NCBI RefSeq assembly: GCF_040939455.1 | Contig: NC_134108.1 | Coordinates: forward strand, 37,182,501 to 37,246,500 | Origin: Microcebus murinus | Taxonomy: Eukaryota > Chordata > Mammalia > Primates > Cheirogaleidae | Length of the DNA stretch: 64,000 bases | Direction of reading: 5' to 3' | Shown here: in pieces, positions 1 through 12,424 of the stretch | Layout: the number at the start of each line of letters is the position of its first letter | Position numbering within the stretch: the first letter of the stretch is position 1 | Position numbers and translations under genes: made by a program | The notes under the pieces: generated by a model | The model's input: only the letters and a program-made list of their open reading frames with translations | Told to the model about the DNA's origin: nothing | Database searches by the model: none

Positions 1-560
1 GAGGGATTAAAATAATGTTTGACATACTATGCAAATATTATGGAAGAGGACTTCCAGGTTCTTTAGGGACAACACAGTGTGGGCTCTTCATTTGTCTAAC
101 CCTGATACCAATGTCTCACTCATGACCAATAAAATATAGTAGATATAGCACTTTTTGCTTCTAGGACGAGTTCTTAAGTAGCCTTTTAGTTTTCACGTGG
201 AATGCTCACTCTAGGGAAAGTCAGTCTTATGTATAAAGTCAGACTACCATATTGTGAGAAAGCCCAAGTCAGCTACGTTGTATTAATAGATGTCCTGTAG
301 AGACTTCCAGGTAGTTCCAATCTGTTCTATCTGTCTTAGCTAAGCTGCCAGCCATGGAAGTAAAATAGCTATCTTATGAATGGAGCCCAGTTGAGTCTTC
401 AAAAGACACCAGCCTCAGCTACCAACTGATTGTAATCACCTAAGAGACCCCATATAAGAACTTCCCATCTGAGCCCACACAACTATTAGAGATAATAATA
501 AATTGTTGTTTAGGTCACTGTGTTTTCGGGTGGTTTGTTGTGCAGAAATAGATAAATGAC
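1..560 (+). mobile_element. MaLR-type LTR (MLT1-like), possibly cut by window edge
   Basis: The sequence reads like an MLT1-class LTR of the ERVL-MaLR group. It has the block 'gtgagaaagcccaagtcagc', the 'gagaccccatataagaac' block, then a polyadenylation signal AATAAA at 497-502 followed by 'ttgttgtttaggtcactgtg' and the usual ending near 'gcagaaatagataa'. The order of these blocks fixes the plus orientation. It is a non-coding solo-LTR type remnant, heavily diverged. The 5' boundary is not clear, and the left part may lie outside the window. The subfamily is not certain. Confidence 0.65.
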
Positions 561-1874
561 CCATTGAGAGGGAGTATAAATTCCCACTTAGCATCAGTCA
601 TAGATGTGATGTTCTACTAGCTTGATGACACTTCTAGTCCACTTATGAATCACTTCATTTTCTTTCCTAATTTATGTTGGCTTTCCAGAATTACAGTATC
701 CATTTAGTTTAGCAGCTCTTTTTCATCATAATAATGAGCTTTTAGAAAGGACCTTTTTGCTGGACGCAGTCATTGGTGTGACCACTTTCTAATATTTCCA
801 TATCATATCTGGCTAGGTGGGGGTGAGTGCTGATTTAGCCGCCATATATATTGTCACTATTAAGCATTTGTAGTATGGGAACAATTTGGGTACATAATAG
901 ACATTCAAATTATTGGGTGTTTCATGAAACTGTCCAGTGGGTATATTCTAAGACGTATGACTCTGTTATTTCTATTTCTCATTCCTCTCAAGGCTATCTT
1001 CGTTCTGTTTCTGCTTTCCTTAAAGTCATTCAATCTACGTTTACATTTGATGTAGTCAAAAGAGAAAAGCAAGCTATGGTACACTAGGCAGGCAACAGAA
1101 ATCTGCCTCTCATCCTCTCAGGCAACTCCTTAAGCAGTGTGCTGCCATCTTGATTAACCGGCACATAGTGTGCATCAACCCATGCTTTGTGCAATTCAAA
1201 GGGAATTTCTCTCTCTGGTTATCTGACAAAGAACCAGGTTGTAAATATAGTCCATAAAAAGTGAGCCAAATGGTAGCTACAACTGGCAATTCTAATGGGC
1301 CATTGGTCAGTTGAGTCACCAGGGGGCACTGCATCACATCTTTTTCCAGACTGTCTAGGTGGAGTCTGGGCAGAGCTTCTAAATAAGCATGAATTTAATT
1401 TTTCTTCTTTGGAGAAAATATAGATCAGGTGATTTCTCTCAGCAAGGGCCATTTATCAAAATGTAACTTGATAGAAATAGCTGAGTGTATTATTCTCTTG
1501 CTCTGAGATGATCCTGTAGGAATAATATTATTACATCTTTCCTGGAGATTTGATCCATTTGTGCCTCCTTTCTACTTGCCATAATCTTTATGGCTTCCCT
1601 TTATTATCCATTTTAACCGTTACCCTTCTTCCTTGGTAAGAGAATTTGATACAACAGTAACACTTACCTCCAAATCAGTTTGCAACAGTCATGCGAAGGC
1701 CTTTCCATGGCGCAGATGACCAAAAGGAGTTGTTTTACAAAAGGTATATAATCCTTCCCTGAAGATGACAAGTCTTTCTCAAGAAATCCAGTGGTCCAAA
1801 TTGTGATTCTTTCACTGAGATTTAATATAAATTCTTCATACTGTATTTTTTCTCATCAAATATATTCTAATACT

Positions 1875-2340
1875 TTAGAGTCTCTGGGGTGTATTGCCCA
1901 AAGGTAGGGTTCCTTGCACCACAGCCTGGACTTGCTGCGGAGACCTTGTCTGCTCTAGTCGCCACTGAAGGCCAGCATCCGTTTGTGCCACGGGGATATG
2001 GGATGGAGCAGTGTTCTCAGGTATAGAATATGTTGCCCACAGAATGCAAAGAGGCTTTTCAGGCATTGTCGTATTTTCTTCATTGTGGGTAAGACAAAAT
2101 TAAATAATTTGACCCTTACCTTGAAGAAGATATGCTGTTTTATCTCTAAATACTAGTCCTGTGAAAGTTTAACTCATGTGGTGGGCCCCTGAATCATCTT
2201 AGGGGTTTATCTCGCCTCCCTCTGCAGCATGAATGTCTTACCAAGACCTCTAATATGCTCCTCTGGTCTGATTAGCATGGTGTTATTTATATAATAGATT
2301 TCTATGATAGTCTCTGAAATATTCTGATGATCCAGATCAT
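1875..2340 (-). pseudogene. ERV-L pol pseudogene: reverse transcriptase / RNase H junction
   Basis: This is the best preserved part of the antisense ERV-L element. In an intact element this pol segment would copy retroviral RNA to DNA and pass into RNase H. Reading right to left, the frame gives the RT active-site strand with two Asp replaced by Asn (YINN), a stop inside the next segment ('REAR' then stop), and a second stop after 'IQGPTT'. A separate open piece at 1875-2066 covers the connection region. The lost aspartates and internal stops make it non-functional. The identification rests on short motif similarity and their correct order and spacing. A different class III retrovirus-like family is the main alternative. 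Confidence 0.65.
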
Positions 2341-2702
2341 TTCACGCTACCTTTCAACAGAAGGTAGGGGAGGTTATACAGCTGTGGGGCAAAAGTGTAA
2401 ACAGTGCATGCCTTTGTCCATTTTGCATGAATGTGAATTTTTTCTGTTCCTCTTTTTTGATAGGTGCCGGAAAGAATGCATTTGTGAAATCAATGATGGC
2501 ATGTCATATACCAGAGATCGTATTAATCTGCCCCAGTAAGAATGCTATATCTCTCATGGTGGCTGACATTGCCATTACTACACCTGTGAGTTTGTGGTAG
2601 TCTACTGCCATTCTTCTATTATACGTCTATCTGATTTCTGGAGCCAGTCTGGTGAATTAAATTGAGATATGATGGACATTACTACCTTTAGAGCCTTTAG
2701 AA

Positions 2703-2920
2703 CGTGGGTTGGTAAACTTTTTCTCAAAAGGGACAGATAGCAAGTATTAAGGCTTTGCATGTTATATCATTTCTGTTGCAACTACTCTGCTGTTGTCATG
2801 TGAAAGCAGCTGTAACACATAATACATAAATAGATGGATTTCAATAAAAATTTACTTACAAAAACAGATGGTCAGATGGATTTAGCCTGTGGGTCATAGT
2901 CTGCCAATTCTTGCTTTAGA
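2703..2920 (+). mobile_element. hAT-type non-autonomous DNA transposon (MER-class MITE)
   Basis: About 218 bp match the plan of a common mammalian hAT-Charlie-like MITE. They begin 'gggttggtaaactttttctc', then 'ggacagatagcaagtatt', 'aggctttgcatg', 'gttgcaactactctgctg' and 'caataaaaatttacttac', and end near 'catagtctgccaattc'. The two ends are imperfect inverted repeats (ggttggtaaact against the complement of agtctgccaatt). It encodes nothing and lies inside the antisense ERV-L remnant, so it inserted after that element. The exact family name is not certain. Confidence 0.65.
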
Positions 2921-4307
2921 TCCTTAAAGAATAGTACTGTTTTCCATTATCCACTCAGGATGCAATATTTTTTTATGTCACTCTCTAAGCTCATGAGTGT
3001 TTCAGTGTCTTCTGCTTGGCTTTCTTCATGGGATAGGCCATACATCTCAGGGCAAGGACCTAATGTGGAGGTTGGGCTCAGAGCTAAATACATCTATCCA
3101 AATTATATATTTAGGGACTTGGGAAATGACTAGTGATTTGGCCTGTGGGCACGGTGGACCTATTTGGGACTCACACTCTCCTTCAATGGCCTCAAGATCT
3201 AAAAACTTAAGTCAAGGGATCATGACATTTTATTGGGTACCCTCAGCCTTCTGATCATTCATTCCTGTTTAATTATCATGATACAAATTGAGTGATTTTT
3301 GGTTACGAAAAAATATATTTGGTCATGAATCCATCTAGTTTGTCCCTAGAAACATTGTGTTCTATTAATTATCTGCACAACACCCTGCATGTTAGATCTT
3401 CTTGCCTGGGATTCCAACCTTGCTCATTGTGAAAACTGGATCCACCTGGCCTGTGTTGTTTTAATGTCCTACCATTGCCTTTGCTATTATAAAGGCTGGT
3501 TCTATAACAGCTTCTGCAATTGTGAGCCCTGACCTAGGAAGGAGAACCCACACTGAACTCCTCAGTTATGCTGGTTCTTCTTTCATAGGAATATTGCTAG
3601 AGTCTTAGTAAATAGCATATCCTCTGGGCCTTCCGGTGGAACATAATTATTTGGTGACTTTTCCAGGCTAACATAGATCATCCACTTTAGCGGGCACACT
3701 TCTCTGTGCCTTTTAGTCCCTTTGTCCACCATAACCTCTGCCCTTCTGATATTTCAATATGACTTAACATAACTCTAGGAAATATCCTATTTGGGAGTTT
3801 GCACCATCTCTTGGGGATTCTTGCTTAGAAGTTGAATTATGTACTTTAGAAGGGTACACCCAATTTGATAGGTCCTCCTTACTCAATCTCATTTGCCAGT
3901 GCCCTTGGTCAAACTTTCTCAGAATCTACTTCCATGTGTACCCTCTGGTTCCTGCCAGTGCATGTTGGGGTACATCTTGTACCTGGATTATACTGTGACT
4001 TAATTTATTGTCATAGGCTTAATGTTTATGAGGGGAGAGAAGAAAATATATTTAGAGGTGAGGAGGCTAGGCAAGAAGGAAGTGCTAGTTCTGAATAGAA
4101 AGGGGTGGGCCACTACTGCAGGCTAAGGGAATATGGGAATTAGTGGGTCCTGGTCCTCAGTTTTTTCTTTTCTCTTTGTTGTTTGTATGTTACCAGAAAG
4201 GCCCACTGGCTTTCATATTTGGCTTTCAGTCATATATTAATCCCTCTAAGCCTTTTCACTATGTTTTTTGAGAATATCAATATAGTTGGGCAATATTCAT
4301 GCAAATC

Positions 4308-4434
4308 TTTTTGTTTTTTTGAAATGGGGTCTCACTATGTTGCCGTGGCTGGTCTTAAACTCCTAGACTCAAGGTGTCTACCCACCTCAATCTTCTGAGT
4401 AGCTAGGACTACAGGTGCACCACTGTGCCTGGCT
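4308..4434 (-). mobile_element. Free left Alu monomer (FLAM/AluJ-like), antisense
   Basis: A single Alu arm in reverse. A T-run near 4308-4320 is followed by 'gaaatggggtctcactatgt', 'tgccgtggctggtcttaaac', 'tcctagactcaagg', 'gagtagctaggactacag' and 'ccactgtgcctggct'. Only one arm of about 120 bp is present, which fits a fossil monomer or an old AluJ half. It is much more diverged than the two full Alus at 48.7 and 55.5 kb and is non-coding. It sits inside the ERV-L remnant. Confidence 0.85.
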
Positions 4435-7400
4435 CCAATAGCCATATAAATCCTTTTGGTTGCAATTTTCCCTTTATTTGACAATACCTGATAGATATAA
4501 GCAAATTAATTGCTTACTCAAGTATACAATCCTGATTCACATAGATGAAAGTTTTATTGATTAGACTGCTATCAGTCTATCAAATTTTCTTCATCTAAAA
4601 TTAGTAATGAGGCCTTAATTACTAAACAGGGTATGATGGATGATCAATGCTTCTACAAAGCTCTATTTCTGATATCATCATAAGTAGTATCTCTAAAAGC
4701 AGATTCTGGATGGAATTTACCATCTACAATATTTATTAGGGAGTGTCGTTGAGATCAATACCTGTGGAAAGGAGGAGAAGGAAGCAGGACTAGTCAGAGT
4801 GAGAAGTCAAGCTGTGATACAAGTCAGTAATACCTCTGGCCAACCTCACAGTGACCTGTGGTACTAAAATTAACTCTCAGAGTTATCTAGCATTGGGCCC
4901 AATGGCCAGACATTCATATACTAACCTTGATCACTCATTGCATATTAGCCTCCCTGGAAAGTATGTCACTTTTTACAGCTGAGGCAATTCCTGCAGATAT
5001 CACTCCAGCTATTGGGTGGCACATTGCCCACAGGTGTCAATTTCATTTAACATAACTTTATAGTTCCCTGGGATTACCAATAATGGTCTGATATGATCTA
5101 CTTTCCAGCTATATTTAGACTTCATCCTGAAGGAATTCTTCCTAAATCTATTTCCAATTTATTTCTGCCTTCTTGATATCAAGTACAGTCTTGCCACATT
5201 AGTGATTTTAGCAGTTGCAAAGAGAATATGTCATCATTTGGCCCATTTTTGCTTTGCTTGGCAACCTCCATGCCATCTTATCCTGTGAACCCAGAAAATG
5301 TAGATTTTAGTCAGGGTACTCCCATCATTGAACCAAACAGCTTCTTCCTCCTTGGTTGAGAGAGAATGAGAATTCAAACCATAGAGTGATGAGAGTAGCT
5401 GGATCCTCAATGAACTCTATCGTTGGCAGTGAATAAGCCTGTTTATTCATATGTATGTGATAAATTTCCACTGAACATCAGCCTTGTTGCGAGTTCTTAG
5501 ATGTGCTATTTGCATTTTACCAACGGGCTCTCTTCTTCTCTCTGTTTCTTTACTGTTTCTCTCATGTTATCCAAGACCTGATAGGTAGTTTTAATCTTGG
5601 GATTGTTTGATGTTCTTCTGCAGTGGGAGCAGTCCTAGCTACAGTAAGTAGCCATGTTCCTGCATAAGGATTATGAGAAATATCTGAATCAGGTTGCTTT
5701 TGAATCTAAAACTCCAGCAATTTCACTGAAGAGTAGTATTCAGTTTCTGCCACATGCTCCTAATGACCTGTGTTCTATTTGCAGACACCTTTAAAATCAA
5801 CTGAGCATTTGGGTTAAAAGGTTTGAGGGAGAAGGCTTGAGACACAGGTATTTGTAAATCTTTCAACATTTTTTTCTTCTCTGGTTTCAACCAAAGGGGA
5901 ATTCTTCATTTAATCTCTGCTAGTCTACTCTGCTAGTCAACTCCATGTTGCTCCTGTGACTGCCTTATTTGTAGCTCAGATGGGACTGTTTAAAAAGGAG
6001 ATGGGACCCCATACTCTAGTTTCAACCATTTACTTATTTAAAGTAGTGAATCCTTGCTGCTCTCCTAGAATTGTACATTGCTTGATGTTTACTACCAAGA
6101 ATAGCTCAAGTAATACCAAGTTTCTCCATTTAGCATGTCCAATTAAAACCTAGTATCGGGCAAACTTTGCTATATTTTACTGGATAAGGCAGACCTTACA
6201 TTCCAATTCTAGATGGCATAGGCAGATCTGAGTTTATCCAAGCTAAGATATATTAAGTGAATCTGGCAGGACATTTTCAAGGTACAAGGATCAAGGCTAG
6301 ATTTGAAGATGCTTTCTTAGGTCCCAAGGGTTTATAATGTGTTATGAATTCTCTAGTAAGGATCCTTTCAATTTCCCCCTTTTTCTTTCTACTTTTCAAC
6401 AGCCTTCTAAAAAGTCCACCAAATTAAGCTGATTTTTATTCCCTTTATCCTTTTTTACCCTCTCCCTCTATACTAGTACCCCCTTTCCTTTGGCTAGCAC
6501 AAATCTCCCATTATTAAGTCCCATGAGTGACAACTGGTCTAGTATATCAGATTCTGTCATCTGAATAATATCCTGGCCCCCAAGAGCCATAAGATAGTTA
6601 CATAAAATATCTGAGGTTGGAGAACTCCCTTTCATAGCTGCTACTGTGAACAGTTACCAGCATTAAGTTAGGTGTCTGTTTTTGATTACCACACAGCCAA
6701 CCAACCTAAGAACACCTGTACTCACATATTTCTACACTTCAGAAAGAGTGTTCCACGTCTTCATCAGGGAAGCAGTGAGTCTATATGGAGTTGTGCTCTT
6801 AAGGTGAGTCAGCCCAACTCTCACCTTTAAGTTAGTTGTCAATACAATTTGATGAAGCTACTCACAAATGTTTGCAGACAGTTGCTTATCTGTTGTCAAT
6901 CCAAATAATCCCTTGTATTCAGCAGTATCTAGAATCAGTGGTAGGATTCCTTAGTCATTTATTCTGAAGATTCATGTAGCAGGGGTTCAGTTTTCTGCAG
7001 AATTTCTCCATAAAGTATCCTAGCTTTTTAACAGACAGCCTATTCTCTAGATATCTTGGACATCTGGCCATGGCTTTTTACTTCCTTTTTAGTCTTTTCA
7101 GTGATTAATATTAACAATAATAAGCAAATTACTTTGTGAATGAATACAGTATCTGCCCAGTCGACCATAGTCACATAAAGAGGCTTTCTGGTAACTGAAA
7201 AAAAAAAAGCGTTTTTATTTCTTTCTGTTCCAAATTTCTAGTTGACCCTTTAGAGATGTAATTTTCTTCCATGATCCAGTAGCAGCTTGGAATTCTCTGT
7301 CTATCCACTTGGCTATCTTCCCCAGGGCTAAATCTACTTCCTCCAAAGTCACTTGGTAATACATGGTCCCAGAATCTTCTACAAGATTTTCACCACTTCT

Positions 7401-7450
7401 TCTCAAGGATGTGAAGGGAGCTAACTTGGCCTCAAATTCTCTTTAATTCT

Positions 7451-8460
7451 CATCAAATTATTCTTCCTCGTCTCTTTTCATAAAAACTTCCTGTATTTGA
7501 GAAATAATCTTGCCACTGCTACTAAGCTGTGCCATAAAGGCTGAATTTTCAAAGCAGATTCATATGAATTGAAAGTATTACCCAATACCAATATTTTCTA
7601 ATATTTAACAAATTATACAAGTAAGCTACAAGCACCATATGGAGAGAGTGAGTTGCAGACTCATGGTTCTTTCCTTCAACCAGGCTATTGCTCTGTTCCA
7701 CCTCTGTCTACTTCCCTTAGGCAATTCTTCAGATCCAAACCTTGGGTGAAATCAGTCTTTCCCTAGATCCCTGTACTAGCATCTGCCCTCTTACACTTCT
7801 TACTGTGTCCAGAGGATTTTAATTGCATTTCATGGGAATTGGCTACTTTCCCATTAAGAGGCACATATGAATTTCCCAGCTGAAGCAACTCTCATTTAGC
7901 ATTGCTACAGGCCCTCAGCATCTATTTTCCTTCTTCCTTTGTTAGTTTGTTAGCATTACTGACTTTTTGGATCTTGTTTGTCAGGTTTCAAGGCAGAGAA
8001 TAGAAATCACTCAACATTTTCAAACAGAAAAGAATTCAATACCAGAATTAAGATGCTTACAGAACTATGTTGGCAGAGAACTAAGAGGTCAAGAAATGCT
8101 ACTGCCACCCAGTGATCAGGGAAATGCTGCTGTAATAGTCGCCACTACTAGCAACTTCATAGCTGTGGCTCACCCAGGCTTACTTTATGGGTATGATCAG
8201 GCAGGCTAGTTCCAGCAGATGGAACACCTGCTGTGTCCTGCTTAGCAGCCTGCTCCACTAAAATAACAAAAATGGTCCTACTTCCATTTTCCAAATTTGA
8301 ATCAGTGCATCTCAGTGGTGGAAGCTAATCTCATCCAACAATTAATTGCAAGGGCATCTGGGATATGTAGATTTAGTCATATTGTCCCTATGATATAAGA
8401 CATGGGGGTATAAAATAGGAAGGGGATGGAACATTTTACTGAGTGCCAGATAACAATACC
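7451..8460. other. Unassigned sequence beside the ERV-L gag end
   Basis: No clear gene or named repeat. Because the antisense ERV-L reads out from about 7.45 kb, its 5' leader and 5' LTR would be expected here. A stretch around 7960-8460 contains an 80-codon plus-strand frame of no recognisable family and has LTR-like length. I cannot define LTR ends, a primer-binding site or a target duplication. Confidence 0.3.
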
Positions 8461-10559
8461 TCATACAAATGCATTTGTTAACTTTCCCAGCTAAAGAAGT
8501 TTATCAATGTCCTGAGTCTACACACTTGACACAATGTTCCTTCTGCCTCTTCTCAGCAATTCCTTTTCATGCTTTTTCAGTAAGTCAGGATCTTTAAGAA
8601 ATGGCAGCTAGCTATTTATAATTTTAAAAATTAATGATAATAGATTAATATTTTCACTACTGGTGAAACATATGCATTATTACTGAGGCCTTCTGGAATC
8701 ATTAGCTTAACTTTAACAATTACTCTATGGGGGAAACAGGTTCCATGCCAGCTAACATGGGAAATGTGTTCATTAGCAAGTTTTTGGAGCTTCTCAACTT
8801 AGGCCACCCATAAAACCTGCCCTCTTTGTATTTGTCCCCAGAGCTGGCCCCAATCCATTACAGTGAAATAAAAATCAATTTCTTATTTTATGATTATGGA
8901 ATTATGAGCAGTATTTTTCTATCCTGAAAATAACAATGTACCAAATAAAAGAAAATTTTATTTTTCTGATGTTTCTAGAAGGCCAGAGAGGATTATTGTT
9001 TGTAATAATTATAAAAATATCCATCTCAAAAGTGACAAAAAAAGTTTAAAATACTTTGGAATCAATCTCCAGAAACATTTTGTCTTGGCCTCTTCTATGT
9101 TTTAGTGAGTAGGAACAATCTCAAAATTGCATCCCTTCAAAATCTCCAACTGGTAATTGAGAAAATGGTTTAAAATTCCATTTTTGGAATTTGCTATTTA
9201 TATGCTAAGTTTGAACTATAACATGGAATAAAAATTCTTTGAACAATGTCCCCAACAGTGCATATCTCATGATAATTACATTCTTGATTTTCTTATTGTT
9301 TGTTCCCTTGCCCATTCTTTGATCTTTCTTCCTCTGACTCTCTTTACTTATTCCACTTTTTCATTGCAAAGATTTAAGATTTGGGCTATTTTTTCCTTAA
9401 CACTTATTTTATTGTTGAAAGGAAAATTTTCATTGCCCAAATAGTATATTTTCTGAGTAAATTAAACACTGTTTCAAAGCTGATATTTTTGATAAGTGTA
9501 GAGCTTTTACTGTAATTGTACAGAACATCATGATAGGAACATTATTCAAAGCAGAATGTTCAAGATATTGTGACAGAACAAAAGAAGATACCAAAGAAAG
9601 AATATAATGTTTTCCTGCCTCTTGGGAATGAAAATTTGGTGTTATTGATGGTACTAATTTTTCACTGAGATATATTATTCACTATTTTTAAACAAATTCT
9701 GCATGCTAATGAATGCGGGACAGTGTAAACCATGGAGGCTATATAGTAAAAAGTTTTAATCAGTCATAGAAATCAAATATTATAAAAATATCCCAGATAT
9801 GTACAGAAAGTGTCAGAAAAATGAATAACTATTTGCTTTACTAGATATTCAAAATATGAGTAATATCTAGATGAAAATTTAAGTCAAAAAATGATAGTAT
9901 GTACATATACCTGTTAGGAACTAGTTGAAACTGTGCTACTTACCAAACTATAAGTAATATATTAAAATGGCAGGGATAATGCATATTTTTTGTAATTTCC
10001 CATGACAAAAACAAATGCTATCATTTCAATACTAATATGTTTAAATGTTCAAGGACATTTTAATAGTCTGTCAAGTAGTAAGGTTTAGGTTATTTGTGCA
10101 GGTGAGCCACTGTAGCTTTTTCATAGATGGATTATAAAAGAGTGACAAGAGAGAATGAGATTTAACACCAAATGTCTTAAAGACACCCCATCTTAGTAAT
10201 GGCTATGCTTGGTGCTGTGCGTGACATAAAGTGGTTCACAGTTATTGTAGGTTAAATGAATAACTGATGTTTCAATAATGATGTTAAAAATGTTTGTTAT
10301 ATAGCTTATAGCTTATCACTGGATAAGATTTGGATGGAAATTCAATATTTATTCAGCCCTACTTTGTGCCAAGCTCTCTATTAATCTTTTTTACATCTAT
10401 CTCATTTACTTCTTTCACAATCTGTGCATACTTTGGAAGAAGGGAACAGTTATAGTTCATTCCAAAGGGATTTTATGGTATTAAGGCTCAAATTAAAAAG
10501 TTGTCAGAAACATATCACAAAATTAATACTTGCTATTGCACCAGAAACTGTTGTCTCAT
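8461..10559. other. AT-rich sequence, no gene seen
   Basis: No frame resembles a protein. A weak MIR-like segment may lie at about 10345-10500 ('actttgtgccaagctctc'), too diverged to call. Nothing else is identified. Confidence 0.5.
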
Positions 10560-11750
10560 CTAGCAAGAAGCAATAGGTTCTGACTAAAGGTAGGCTGTGC
10601 CTTTAGGAGGCATCACCATGGCAAGTGGATACTATGGATACCATTGACATAAAAATTTTGGCTGCTACCAGGACCCTTTGGACTTCTAGTTCCCAGGGAC
10701 CAGCAGGTAAGTACAGGAGTTACCATTCTGGCTGGTGATATTAATGCTGATGCTTAGAGAGGTAGGGCTGCTCCTATACAATGGAGCCAGGGAAGAATAT
10801 GTATGAAATCCAGATAATCCACTTGGGCACCTCCTCTTGCTCCCCCAGCCCATCATAACTATGAATAACATGTGCAGCAACCTTAGACTAAGAAGAGTGT
10901 GATTGTCAAGAGTCATGGTGTTCAGAAATGAAGGTTCATGTCATATCATCATGTAAACACCATGATCTGCCAATGTGATAGCCAAGAATGAAGGGAGGGA
11001 TTTGAACACGTGAAAGAAGAGGAGAGGATATGAAACAATGGCAACCCCAAGATCAGCTATAGCAAATGGGGCCATAGTTCTTCCCAAGATCAACTACAGC
11101 AAATGGGGCCATAGTTCTTCCCCTTTCCTATTCACAATTTCTCTCAGGAAGAGAGGCCCATGGAATATAGGAAGGAGTTTGTCGTATATCTGTGTAGAGT
11201 GGTACAGAGGGTGGATGCTGTGGCCACCAGAATGGGTCTCTAACTGGATGGAACAGAATTCACTGAGAGCCTCAGTTGCTGCCATCTGACATCCACAGCC
11301 ACATTAGAACAGCTGCCACATTTCCCACAGGCTGCTCTTGCCAGTCAGTGAGTGTGGCAGGGATTTAAAGGCAGAACTGTTCCCGCAAGAATCAGGTCCC
11401 CTCTGACAGACACATTGGCTCCCCAATGGCCTTGCTGTGCTTTCCTTTCAACTTCAGCCTAAGATGTTTCTACCTGACTTGGCTCCTTCCTTTCCTTTCT
11501 CCTTCATTCAGGGTCAGATGTAAATCGTGATCCCATGGCCCTCATATCCTCCCTTGGTTCTCTCCATTTTCTCTCACAGCCTGAATTCCTGGAGGATCCA
11601 AATGTTGGGAAACACAGATGCTTATTAGGAAACACGTGTCCATTTGCTCACTGAACTTTTTGTTTGTGTTGCAGAATGAGCTGAATGCCCAATGATCATA
11701 CGAGGTTGACAAGTCTCATATTTTCCCCTAAATTAATCAAATTTTCATGC
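10560..11750 (+). mobile_element. ERV-L 3' internal fragment (pol end with dUTPase-like part), plus strand
   Basis: The plus strand gives pieces of the dUTPase-like domain that ends ERV-L pol: 'VTILAGDINAD' from about 10719, 'VGLLLYNGAREEYV' from about 10763, then a stop and 'NPLGHLLLLP' ending near 10846. The downstream part (11040-11300) resembles the short untranslated stretch that follows pol in this family. The frames are broken by stops and indels and the fragment lacks the upstream RT and integrase. It is opposite in orientation to the ERV-L remnant at 0.56-7.45 kb. The 3' limit near 11750 is an estimate, and no LTR was recognised. Confidence 0.55.
11046..11119 (+). repeat. 37-bp tandem duplication, two copies
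   Basis: Copies at 11046-11082 and 11083-11119 are adjacent and differ at only two positions (cagctat in the first, caactac in the second). Each runs from 'cccaagatca' to 'gccatagttctt'. It lies within the plus-strand ERV-L fragment. The near identity suggests a duplication younger than the host element. Confidence 0.95.
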
Positions 11751-11886
11751 CTGTTGAAGAAACCTCACCAGTTCTTGCTGCTCCTGCAGATAACTACTTT
11801 AAGTTTTTGCTCCTTGCTTTGTTAATTTCAACATGATAAGAGGAAGAAGAAGGAGGACACAGTGTTTGGAGAGGAAAAAAGGGCTG

Positions 11887-12218
11887 CAGGTTGATGATAC
11901 CTTATCTGAAATGCCTGGGACCAGAAGTGTTTCAGAATTTGATTTTTTTTTTTGGATTTTGGAATATTTTCATACACATAATAAGATATGTTGGGGATGG
12001 GACCAAGTCTACATGTGAAATTTATTTATGTTTTGTATATATCTAATATGTGCAGCCTGAAGATAATTTTATATGATATCTGTAATAATTTTGTGCATGA
12101 AGCAACGTTCTGTTAAGTACTCACGTGTGGAATTTTCCACTTACGGTGTCATGCTGGTGTTCAAAAAGTTTTGCGGTTTGGAACATTTCATATTTTCAGA
12201 TTAGTGATGCACAACCTG
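11887..12218 (+). mobile_element. Tc1/mariner-Tigger-like MITE
   Basis: A 332-bp non-coding element with visible inverted ends. The left end is 'caggttgatgatacctta' followed by 'tctgaaa'. The right end is 'tttcagattagtgatgca' followed by 'caacctg', which is its imperfect reverse complement over about 25 bp. Internal blocks such as 'tgggaccagaagtgtttcag' and 'ggattttggaatattttcat' fit a common mammalian Tigger-class MITE. No TA duplication is clear at the ends. The exact family name is not certain. Confidence 0.7.
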
Positions 12219-12424
12219 AACTACCATGGTGAAATTGAGCTCCCTTCCTTAAAATCTTTAATGTTAGTTCTAGTTATAAGTTAAACTTTTCTCAATTTTA
12301 ATTGTCGCTCTTCCTGTATGTATTTTTTTTTCTATTATTGAATGTGCCTGCTAATCTTACCACTATTCCTCCCTCAATTTGAAGTCTTATCCTTCTTTCA
12401 AATGCTTCCACTTTGAGTTTACTA

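Larger units (their letters stand above)
561..7450 (-). mobile_element. Decayed ERV-L internal region (gag-pol), antisense
   Basis: On the minus strand this stretch reads as fragments of an ERV-L-type retroviral polyprotein, with gag side to the right and pol to the left. The best evidence is around 2130-2340. There the minus strand gives a reverse-transcriptase core with YINN (2293 down to 2282) where the catalytic motif should be YxDD, followed by 'MLIRPEE' and 'IQGPTT'. Left of it, 1875-2066 gives 'QQVQAVVQGTLPLG', typical of the link between RT and RNase H in this group. Around 3030-3250 the minus strand gives fragments such as 'QVPKYIIWIDVFSSEP', plausible for the protease/pro-RT part. 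A 63-codon minus frame at 7215-7406 is a possible gag piece. Many stops and shifts break every frame. The RT core is well supported, but the outer limits are estimates. The integrase and 3' end are missing because an MLT1 LTR begins at 560. Confidence 0.6.

Noticed and set aside
11887..12218. Tandem or regulatory element because of repeated 'ggattttggaat' type blocks
   Set aside because: The inverted ends and overall order fit a Tigger-like MITE better.
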